Assembly: GCA_009731375.1 (NCBI GenBank)
Contig: BJOX01000268.1
Location: forward strand, 297,113-361,112
Direction: 5' to 3'
DNA: 64,000 bases
Source of the DNA: Paulinella micropora
Taxonomy: Eukaryota > Cercozoa > Imbricatea > Euglyphida
Shown piece by piece: positions 1 to 32,628 of the stretch; position 1 is the stretch's first letter, and the number at the start of each line of letters is the position of its first letter. Position numbers and translations under genes: made by a program. The notes beneath the pieces were generated by a model, which did not search any database, had not been told where the DNA came from, and saw nothing but the letters and a program-made list of their open reading frames with translations.

Positions 1-46
1 TTCGACAGTCTAGTATAAACCGACAGAGCACTGTGGGTTTTATTCC
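1..46 (+). repeat. Dispersed repeat fragment, copy A
   Basis: These 46 bases (TTCGACAGTCTAGTATAAAC to GGTTTTATTCC) recur almost unchanged at 5793-5838. Both lie in introns or flank of the ARM-PH gene. What follows (47-180) is not shared and is unrecognised. Confidence 0.7.
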
Positions 47-199
47 GGGCTCAACAAGCGAGAAAGGGCACCCTGAGGGAACAGGATTGTGCTTCCCGTC
101 GCTATTTCGGCATATGACTTATAGGCGTATGGCTAGGCACACATAAGGCACCCCACCACGGGCCCAGCACACCCACACCATCCCCTAATTCTCTGTCTG

Positions 200-282
<83 letters not shown>

Positions 283-293
283 CATAGGGTGAC

Positions 294-11942
<11,649 letters not shown>

Positions 11943-12110
11943 GCTTGCTTGTAGTCGGTCGGTTCAGTCAGGTATAGCCAATAGATAATACACCAGGCGA
12001 GTTAAGGCACACGCACACACACGCACACACACACACAAGCCAGCCAAGCGACTTGGCGCCAGCGAAAATAAGTAACCTGCAGAGCAAGGAAAGGAACACA
12101 CGACGACGAC

Positions 12111-14214
<2,104 letters not shown>

Positions 14215-14216
<2 letters not shown>

Positions 14217-14342
14217 ATGAAGTTAACAATTTAACCTCTGGTCGATCCATACAAATCGTTAGCTCAAGAGCTATTGATTTAACTAGATGGTGACCTACGT
14301 CTCAAGTTATTAAAGATAATGAGAAATTATTAAAATATTAAA
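14215..14342 (+). repeat. Dispersed repeat following (ACT)n, copy 1
   Basis: AATGAAGTTAACAATTTAAC through GATGGTGACCTACGTCTCAA and the AT-rich end recurs at 15247-15372, and its last part at 15383-15413. Each full copy directly follows an (ACT)n run. Confidence 0.85.
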
Positions 14343-14388
14343 GTATTAAAATAAAATAACTTAGATTAAACATATTAAAATAAAATAA

Positions 14389-14922
<534 letters not shown>

Positions 14923-15037
14923 GATCAATTGACAGTCAGTGAGACAGCCCTTAAGGAAACTGCAGCACCTAACGCAATTCACTCGCACCCGGAGGCTGTC
15001 GTAGCCAGGAGGGTGGTGTGCAGANNNNNNNNNNCTT

Positions 15038-15130
<93 letters not shown>

Positions 15131-15148
15131 TACTACTACCACTACTAT

Positions 15149-15228
<80 letters not shown>

Positions 15229-15246
15229 GGCCTAGGCCTTCGGTTT

Positions 15247-15413
15247 AATGAAGTTAACAATTTAACCTCTGGTCGATCCATACAAATCGTTAGCTCAAGA
15301 GCTATTGATTTAACTAGATGGTGACCTACGTCTCAAGTTATTAAAGGTAATGAGAAATTATCAAAATATTAANNNNNNNNNNGGTGACCTACGTCTCAAG
15401 TTATTAAAGATAA
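15247..15413 (+). repeat. Dispersed repeat following (ACT)n, copy 2 and partial copy 3
   Basis: 15247-15372 matches 14215-14342. After a 10-N gap the GGTGACCTACGTCTCAAGTT part is repeated at 15383, followed by another (ACT)n run to 15530. The N gap may hide a duplicated stretch. Confidence 0.85.
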
Positions 15414-15420
15414 ATGAGAA

Positions 15421-15512
<92 letters not shown>

Positions 15513-16487
15513 CACTACTACTACACTGGATCTACTGCTACAACATCTACTACTACATCAGCAGAGACGAAGAGAAAGGAAGAAAGATGGGAGTAAAAGA
15601 TAACAGAAGACGAGAGAAATAAACAAGTTAGATTGTCATGGTTCAGAGGCACGCGCTCCTCTTGTAGGTCTTGAGAAGTGAATAAAATACAAGACAACAT
15701 AAGGTTCAATAAGCCACAATAAAATACAACAAACTCTTGTAAATGTTTGCAGGAACAGTGACTGCAGTGTTTTTATTCTAACAACCTGTTTCACAACAGT
15801 ATCAATCCAAACAGCAGAGTATGCCACAGAAGTACTCACAGAGCGATGAACAAAAGGAAAAACAAGATTAAGAGGAAGCAACAAATGACGAACAAGAACA
15901 GTTGGTGGGTACTCGATGCATTGCTAGACAGAGAAGAGAACAAAGACAGACACATCTATAAGCCTCGTGCCAAGACAGACAGATTCTTTGGTTAATATTT
16001 TTCGATACGTCCTGTACACTACCATTTTCCGTCCTGACAGCTGCGTGCCAGCGATATGACCACTTTAGATAGTTTGATGCTCGCACACATCTTTGTGTTG
16101 CTGCACACACAGTTGCAGTCTGACAGAAGAATCTGTGTCCTCTGAGCGAATAGTATATTCACAACATTCCTGTTTGCAGTGGGACACTTGTATGACGGCC
16201 TTAAGATATTCAAAAGCATAATTTCCTTTCTGTGTCACCAGCAAAACGTTACCTGTGGAAGACGATCGTTTCTCCTGGGCAGCACAAACAGCGAAACGAT
16301 TTTGTTAATTGTGGAGAGAATCTGTTTCTCTACTACAGTAACTGCTATGCATGGCATGTCATTCCCTTCATATTCCTCCCTAGACCGTCATATTTACCTT
16401 GCCTTCTAATATTGTTTTCTGTGCGAAGATGCTGCATCTCTGATGTTGTACAGAGACCAACTGTCACTAATACACCTCACCTTCACC
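15421..16487. other. Upstream region of the filamin-like gene
   Basis: After (ACT)n to about 15530, roughly 950 bp of ordinary-complexity sequence precede the start codon at 16488. I see no RNA gene, no convincing TATA or initiator motif and no conserved coding frame. It probably holds the promoter and 5' UTR; an upstream non-coding exon is possible because CAG occurs just before 16458. Confidence 0.35.
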
Positions 16488-24671
<8,184 letters not shown>

Positions 24672-25427
24672 ACCATCAAAACGCATCTCACAACTCATCA
24701 TACTCCTCCTCCTCACTCTTCCCAGTCGGTCTGTTCGTTTGCAGGAGTGTGCTGATCACACTTCTAGTCTTGGCATAGCACACCTAACCACCTTGGTATG
24801 TCTTCCTATGTCAGCAACACTTGTCCTGTCTCTCGCTCAACAACAAAAACAACAACAACAGTCACAGTCTTTTCTTCCGCGTGCTTTTGTGTGACTTTTC
24901 GATATCGGGGTCAACGTCACATCAGCAATTATTAATACTAACATATTTCACTGCATGCTTAATCACCTTACTTCTACTATACTAATATTACTCTATGATT
25001 GTATCAATATCAATGATATTAACTTAAATATAAACTTATTAAGTAAAATATTGCTATGAAAGCCTTTTTGTCCGCCGGACCGGATCAACGATATTAATAC
25101 TTGGAGAAGTGACTCTGAGCAGTCCAGTGTAGGTAAGATGATTTTCAAGTTATTCACGAACCGACCCTCGCCAGATGTATGGACGCACCCCTTGGAGCGA
25201 AGAAAAAGACAACGCAGCAGTGTCCCCTGACCTTTGTAGAAAGTATTATGTATTAATATCAATATTAGCGAGAATATAATTTAATATTTTATTTATTATC
25301 GTTATGTATGTATGTTATGTATGTATGTATGTATGTATGTTATGTATGTATGTATGCATGCATGTATGTATGTATGTATGTATGTATGTATGTATGCATG
25401 CATGCATGCATGCATGCAATGCATGCA

Positions 25428-25458
<31 letters not shown>

Positions 25459-25751
25459 CTGTATGTATGTATGTAAGTATTTATTATGTATCTATGTATG
25501 TCACGTAGTAATGTAATGTAATGTACTATGTAATGTAATGTAATGTAATGTAATGTACTCTCATGTAGTGTAGTGTAATGGAATGGAATGGAATGCAATA
25601 GAATGGAATGGAATTAATGTATGTATGTATGCAACTTGAGTTGACTCCTCAGAAAAACAAAAGGGTATGTATGTATGTATTAATATGTAATGTAATGTAA
25701 TGTAATGTAATGTAAATGTAATGTAAATGTAATGTAAATGTATATGTAAAT
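24672..25751. other. Spacer between filamin-like gene and Gypsy element
   Basis: Contains the presumed 3' UTR of the filamin-like gene, ~400 bp of AT-rich sequence without recognisable features, then (GTAT)n, (GCAT)n and (TAATG)n runs from 25302 to 25751 into which the Gypsy element inserted. Confidence 0.6.
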
Positions 25752-25992
25752 TGTAATACCCCCAACGATAGCTCGAAAAAAAGTCGGTAATACAACCAAA
25801 CACAGTCCTCAAGAATGAGAATGATGTCTCGTTATATTAGCTCAGTGAAGCCAAAAAGGAAAACGGCAACAGACCAGGAATAAAATGGCATCAGGTCCAA
25901 TCCGGACAAATAATACTGAAAAACAAGCTGGTCAGTGCACCTGTCACCAGGAAAAGGTACTTTTTACCGGCTATCCGGGGGTGATGCCTACA
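25752..25992 (-). repeat. 3' LTR of the Gypsy element (left side of window)
   Basis: The 241 bp repeat starts TGTAATACCCCC and ends GGTGATGCCTACA on the plus strand. It matches 36109-36342 along its whole length. Relative to the other LTR it has extra bases in the A run near 25776, an extra CA near 25802 and an extra four bases in the CTGGTCAGTG stretch. Confidence 0.93.
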
Positions 25993-25995
25993 GTA

Positions 25996-26004
25996 CCCCC
26001 TCCC
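25996..26004 (-). other. Polypurine tract of the Gypsy element
   Basis: On the minus strand GGGAGGGGG lies three bases upstream of the 3' LTR, where plus-strand priming is expected. On the opposite side, the minus-strand sequence just inside the 5' LTR (from 36106 downward) begins TGGAGTCCAC and is the likely primer-binding site; the matching tRNA was not identified. Confidence 0.7.
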
Positions 26005-26313
26005 GATTTTATGACGGAAATAGCATTTTCGTCATACACCTTCTGATTTCTTTCTGCAAATAGTACTATGATGCGCTACGGAGTCATGCCACACAGCGCA
26101 TCGACCCACGGATAGACGCTAAAAGACGATAAATATATCCTCATACGGCACGTCAAAGCGGATTCTCCAGCCATTCTTGTAGATTTTTGAACTCCTCAAG
26201 TTCCCCTCAATTTCTTTTTTTTTTTTTTTTTTCGGCAGTATGTCAAGAACAAACGTACTATTAATAAAAAAATACAAGCAACGTGGTGCTGTATTCCCCC
26301 CTTGATCTCCTTC

Positions 26314-26388
<75 letters not shown>

Positions 26389-26444
26389 GGGAGTACATAG
26401 GCCATCGGTCCTTTCCATGGGCTGATTGGTATAAAGCTCCTAGA
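26005..26444 (-). pseudogene. Probable pol 3' remnant interrupted by a nested repeat
   Basis: Between the polypurine tract and the N gap lie about 210 bp of unique sequence, a T run (26214-26232), an (ATT)n run (26312-26387) and the start of the 'GGGAGTACATAGG' dispersed repeat (26388-26444). On the minus strand a short open frame ending VPYEDIFIVF-stop near 26131 could be the original C-terminus of pol. The dispersed repeat with its (ATT)n tail looks like a later insertion into the retrotransposon. Confidence 0.4.
26388..26444 (+). repeat. 'GGGAGTACATAGG' dispersed repeat, copy 2 (cut by N gap)
   Basis: The first 57 bp of the family are visible before the N gap. It follows (ATT)n and lies within the 3' part of the Gypsy element. 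Confidence 0.8.
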
Positions 26445-27267
26445 NNNNNNNNNNNNNNNNNNNNNNNNNNNNNNNNNNNNNNNNNNNNNNNNNNNNNNNN
26501 NNNNNNNNNNNNNNNNNNNNNNNNNNNNNNNNNNNNNNNNNNNNNNNNNNNNNNNNNNNNNNNNNNNNNNNNNNNNNNNNNNNNNNNNNNNNNNNNNNNN
26601 NNNNNNNNNNNNNNNNNNNNNNNNNNNNNNNNNNNNNNNNNNNNNNNNNNNNNNNNNNNNNNNNNNNNNNNNNNNNNNNNNNNNNNNNNNNNNNNNNNNN
26701 NNNNNNNNNNNNNNNNNNNNNNNNNNNNNNNNNNNNNNNNNNNNNNNNNNNNNNNNNNNNNNNNNNNNNNNNNNNNNNNNNNNNNNNNNNNNNNNNNNNN
26801 NNNNNNNNNNNNNNNNNNNNNNNNNNNNNNNNNNNNNNNNNNNNNNNNNNNNNNNNNNNNNNNNNNNNNNNNNNNNNNNNNNNNNNNNNNNNNNNNNNNN
26901 NNNNNNNNNNNNNNNNNNNNNNNNNNNNNNNNNNNNNNNNNNNNNNNNNNNNNNNNNNNNNNNNNNNNNNNNNNNNNNNNNNNNNNNNNNNNNNNNNNNN
27001 NNNNNNNNNNNNNNNNNNNNNNNNNNNNNNNNNNNNNNNNNNNNNNNNNNNNNNNNNNNNNNNNNNNNNNNNNNNNNNNNNNNNNNNNNNNNNNNNNNNN
27101 NNNNNNNNNNNNNNNNNNNNNNNNNNNNNNNNNNNNNNNNNNNNNNNNNNNNNNNNNNNNNNNNNNNNNNNNNNNNNNNNNNNNNNNNNNNNNNNNNNNN
27201 NNNNNNNNNNNNNNNNNNNNNNNNNNNNNNNNNNNNNNNNNNNNNNNNNNNNNNNNNNNNNNNNNNN

Positions 27268-30200
27268 TTTCACCCAATGGTTGCTATCGCATCGCCTTCC
27301 TTCCATGATTCGCTCATGGACAATCTCAACGTTGCCCGCGTTTGGGTCAGTGTCCGTCCCCTCCTCCTCCTGGTGGACGTCCTTTGATCTCATCGACCTC
27401 ATCGCCTTCCTCGGTTGGTCGTTGATAAGATCATTCCGCGCTCTCCTTAGCTGCGCCTCTGTGATCTTCTCCTTCTTTCCGCTATGCTCTCGCGGAGACT
27501 TGGACTGAGTCCCCACCGCGCTTATGCGGTCAGTCTTCTCCTTGCTGTCCACCTCACTCTCCTCCTTCTCAGCTATCGGTGCCCGATAAGCATCGTCTTG
27601 GTCTATGCCAGCCTCCTTGTGGATGGGCGGCACCTCTTTGAAATCATCCTTCATCCGTTTTAACGCCTCCTCAACGGATTCATCTTCCAGTAAGAAGGGA
27701 TCATACTTAATCAGCCTTCTTACATTCACAATTTGCACCTTCCCTCTACCCCTGATCTTGTAATTCAGAGGTCCCGTCTGTTCCATAATCTGATAAGGTC
27801 CTTTCCAGTGAGTGAACAGCTTAGAGCTGACTCCCTTCGGGACTTGAGGATGGTACAATAGTACAATATCCCCGACCTGGAACTTGATCTGATCCAAGTG
27901 CGCTTGTCGCACCCCTTCAGCATCAGTCTTTCGGCGCTCCGCCTCTCTATGCGCCCTGACTATTTGTTCCGCCTCCATCTTCACTCTAAGTCTCATCCCA
28001 AACAACTCATCCGCATCCGCCCAAGTGTCTTTTGGGTGAAGGAGCGAAGTCGGGATATCAGGCTCACGCCCATATACTAACTGATATGGCGAGATTGAGC
28101 TCTTCGAGCCTCCTAACGCCGTAGAGGGTAGACAGTTCATTGCAAACGCAAATGATGGTGCTGCCTCGACCCATGCTCTTTGATTCTCCTTCTTCGTGCA
28201 ATACATCTTTAGCGAGGCTTTGAGGGGTCTGTGTACCCGCTCGATTTTCCCATTTGCTCGCGGGTTATAGGCAGTAACATATTGCCATTTCATCCCGTAA
28301 TACTTAGATAGTTTGTCGATGACCTCGTTATTAAAGTCCGAGCCTCGATCAGAACATATCTTTCTTGGTACTCCGATCTGTGAGATGATCCTATCGATCA
28401 GCGCCTCGGCCGTCGTCTTGCCGGTAACGTCTTTGACAGGGATGATCCACACATAGTTGGTGGCTCTGTCAATAGCCGTAAGGAGGTATTTGTAACCATC
28501 CTTCGATTCTGGGAAAGGTCCCACATGATCAATGTGTATAAACTCAAACATCCCCGCATGAAGAGGAAATTCGCCAATCAGGCCGAAATTTGCCTTCAGT
28601 GGTGTTTTGTTTATCTTGCACGGGATGCATGCATCCACCGCCTGATCTATCTCCTCCTTCATCTTCTTCCACCAGAATCGCCTCGCTACGAACATATGAG
28701 TTCGTTGTCGACCCGGATGCGCCAAAAGTGGGCAATTGTGGGCTGCGACAAATATAAATCGTCTCAGACTCTCCGGTACCCAAAGGGTCCATTTGTCCGG
28801 CTGTGACGCATAGCGACCGTGAAGGCCCTTGTACCACAGTAGACCATCTCTCCATCCCATCTCCTTCATCTGATCTTTGATCGCTTTCGTCATCCGTAGC
28901 TCATCCGGGTTCTGATATAACTGTATCAGTTCTTTAAACTCCGGATCTTGAGCCTGTTGTTGCCTCCATGCGGTAGGCGAGGCTATATGGATAGTACCAT
29001 CTTCTAGCCGTACCCCGATTCTTTCCGGGTCATCGTCTAGGTCACTTCTCCGCTCTTGAGGAGGCTCCGCATAAACTTCCTGCGTCTCCTCTTCCTCTCT
29101 TATGTTCGCCTTCGCATTCTCATATACCTCATAGGACCACTCAGCGTCCTCCTGGGTATGTAGCTCACAACATATCCCGTGATCCGGGCCTTGTGGACTG
29201 TACCGTAGACCTGTGCGGTCATATCGGACTCCACTCGCCATCTCCATCGCCTCAATGTGGCTGACCTCATACACCTTGTCAGTGGACAAGTCTTCCATCT
29301 CCACCGTGGACACCAACGCCGATACTTCTGAGTTAAACTCTAGCCTAGAGAGGCTATCAGCGACCACATTTCGCTTTCCCGGTAGATGGACCATTGTAAA
29401 ATCGAAACAAGACAAGAACGCTTGCCACCGCGCCAGCCGTCCCGTCTGTTCATGATTCATCAACCATAACAGGTTATGATGATCAGTTCTGACAGTAAAT
29501 TGAGGTCCTCCCCACAAATACTCTCTGAGCCTCTTGAGGGCCCATACTACCGCCAACGCCTCTCTTTGCCTTGTGCAATAGTTTCTCTCCGCCGCACACA
29601 ACTTCCTACTAATAAACATGATTGGGCGTAATTTCTTCTCCTCATCCTCTTGTTGTAATACAGCCCCAATCGCAAACTTAGATGCGTCTGTATCGACTAC
29701 GAATTGTTTCGTAAAGTCGGGCATCGTTAACACCAGTCCTCCGTCTTTCGGGTCTTTGTAAATGAGATCTTTGAGCGCATGAAACGCTTGCAAAGCCTCT
29801 TCGTCCCACTTCTCAAAGTCTCCAAAATCTATCATTTTCTCCACTTTAGCCCGTGTTGCACCCCAATCGGGTATAAACTGGCTATAGTATTGCGCCATCG
29901 CAAGGAATGAGTGCAATTCAGTGCGGTTCTTCGGTATCGGTCGATTCATAATCTCCTCCCTCTTCTCTTTGGATATCGAGACTCGATTATGGGAGATCTC
30001 GTACCCTAAGTATGTCACACTCGTCTTGGCAAGTTGACACTTCTTTAGATTGCACTTCAGGCCAAAAGCTCCGATGCGCCTGAATATATCGGACAAATGA
30101 TCGATATGCTCCTCCATTGTGTTAGAGTATACGATAATGTCATCGATATAGCAAAATGCATATTCTCCCGCCTTCTGTCCCCGCCTTCTCATAAAGCCAC

Positions 30201-32628
30201 CGTCAGACAAATCATCGTACTGACTGCTCAACATCTTCTGCATCGCCTTCTGGAAAAGTCCTGGGGCTTGCTTGAGGCCCATCGGAAGCACTTTCCATTG
30301 GTATATTTCCATACCCACCACAAACGCCGTCAGCCATCTGGACTTTTCCTCCAGTGGTATCTGCCAGAAGCCATTCTTAAGGTCAATGACCGAATAGAAT
30401 TTTGCATTCCGCAGTACTCTCCTTCCTTCTTCTAATGTCGGGAGAGGATTTCTCTCTTCCTCCAGCACCTTGTTAACACGAGCATAGTTAACTGTCAGGC
30501 GCCATTCTCCTCCTGGCTTCGGCACTATTCTCGGTTGTGAGACTATTGAAGATGTTGATCTCTCAATAAAGTCCTCATTGAGCAGCTGTCTTGCTAGCTC
30601 CTCCGCTATCTTCGCCTCATGTATACTCAAATTCGCCCTTCGTGGTGCCGGTGACGGCTCCGCACCCGGTATTTTGTAAATAACCGCAGTGAAATCTTCA
30701 GGCTTGACACCACCTGCATGTGGAGGGTCAAAAATTTCCTTGTTCGCCTCTAATTTGGCTTTTAAAAGCTCCTTCTCCTTCTCCGTGCCTACTCCTTCTT
30801 CCAATATTTTCCGCGCCGCCTCTTGAAAATCTTCATCAGACATCTGCTTATGCTGCTTGAGGGGTTCTCTGTCCTCCTCCTCCAAGCCTAAGTCCTCTTC
30901 CGAGACATCATCTAGGCCCGTCTTTTCATACGTGACCGTGTCCGGCTCATCATCTTTACCGAGCTCCACCAGCATGTCAATGAGTCTCGCGTATTGCAAA
31001 GGAGCTTTACGGGTGTAAAAACCATCAAAGCATGTGAATGCTTGCGGTATCAATTTCAACTTGTCGAGGTCTCTGAGCTTCCGCTTGTATGCACTGCTCT
31101 GCTCACGAGTTCCCATACGACAAGCCACCACTAGCTGTTGCTTGCGAGAGGGTACCGGTATAGGATGATCAATAAGCCGGTCCCTTATTTCCTGCGCCCA
31201 TATCGCCTTCTCATTATATGGCAGGATAATAGTATACGGCTTATTATTTTCGAATAAAGTCCGTAAGCATTTCTTCACTTCAGACAGTGAACGCGGCCAC
31301 GTGGGCTCGTCACCCCAGAAATCAGTAATAAAACTTTTAATAGTTTCTGGTGGAGTATCCGGGATTCGCCCCGTTCTCCTTGGTACAAACGCCTCCCTTT
31401 TTTCTTCTCCTACTTTCGCATGGAAACAGTATCCGTTAGTAATATGGACATCTGTTCCTACTCCTTCCGCGAATCTCGCCAACGACGGGCTTCTTTGTGC
31501 GACACATATAATCTCCTCCTTTCGCTTCTCGATTAAGTCATCAATAGACTTTTTGTCCCAATGGCATGTCGGAACTGTGACAGTGCACACTTGGGATTCC
31601 CAATTGTCGGTCCAGGACAGTTCATCCGGTCTTACGACATGGGGGTGAACGTACACCTCAAGTGCCTCATGTGCGATGGCCATCTTTTTGTGATCCGTCG
31701 CTAGACTCAGCTCATAAGCCTCATAAGAGTCAGTAGCGTTGAAGGGATCAATATCGTTCTCTTCTCCTCTTTTTACTCCATATATCACTCGCCGTGCGGC
31801 GCAATCAATCACAGCCCCCATCGTAGCCAATTGGTCATACGATAGTAATATTGACCCGTGGTAACCGGGGACGACATAGAGGTCCATACGGTATACTCGT
31901 GCGGATTTCAATTTAAAGGTCAGTGTGATGATTCCCGTGATATCCGTCCGGCTGCTCACTCCTTTGAGAGTGCCCGTTGACTTTTTCATATTTCCGTCCA
32001 CCCAGTCCCGGTATCGATTAAAAAACTTCCGGCCGACAATATTAATATTCGCCATCGTATCATTACCAACTTTTAATATTGTCTTCAATGTTTCACAATA
32101 AAGTTCCGTATAACACAGAGCATCGGGCCTGTGTATATTGGCTGCGAGAACAAGAACTTTACGTTCCAAATTTTGGAGTCTTGTCTCTAAGTTTTTCAAC
32201 TCCTCCTTCTTCTCCTCCTGCTTCACCTCATTAACATTTTTATTATTCTGCGGTACTGGTGCGTTTACTATTTGAGCGACATTGTCTTGTGGTACTTGAG
32301 TACACACATTGTCTTTTTGCTCGCCACCCGCCGCGACCGTAGACATTGAGTCTGTTCGTGGTTGTTTGCTTGGCCGAGGCGATACGTCTGCCATTGGCCT
32401 CCTCGCCTCCATCGCAAGTCTCGCCTTCCTATTTGCATCAGTTATCATTGGTAACCGTGCTGTATGAACGGGTATGAGACTACCTTGGGGCTGCAGTCTC
32501 TGTGTACCCACATCTTTGTTTTCACATAGAGGAAGCGTTGGCCCAGTCTGCACAACAGCATTAGAAAGCACTGTGACTTTAGGGTTAAACTTCACAGTCT
32601 TCTCCTTCCTCTCTTCTTCCCCCTCCAG
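27268..32628 (-). CDS. pol: Gypsy pol: protease-RT-RNase H-integrase (3' end cut by gap)
   Basis: The frame is open from the codon after the gag TGA to the N gap at 26445-27267, more than 1780 codons. A retropepsin-like region lies near 32150-31750; its expected D-T-G appears as D-T-M (GNDTMANINIVG). Reverse transcriptase follows (~30650-29950) with VIDLKNGFWQIPL and the catalytic YIDDIIVYS. RNase H (~29750-29350) has VDTDASKFAIGAVLQ, EALAVVWAL and TDHHNLLWLM. Integrase (~28750-28050) has an HHCC finger (AHNCPLLAHPGR ... CIPCK) and a D,D-35-E core (HIDHVGPF, CSDRGSDF, NGKIERVHR). A GPY/F-type module (FTHWKGPYQIMEQTGPL) follows, then a charged tail. No stop or frameshift is seen, so the element may have been active recently. 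Confidence 0.93.

Noticed and set aside
25302-25560. CRISPR-like regular repeats in GTAT/GCAT runs
   Set aside because: Units are 4-5 bp with no unique spacers; the genome is eukaryotic.
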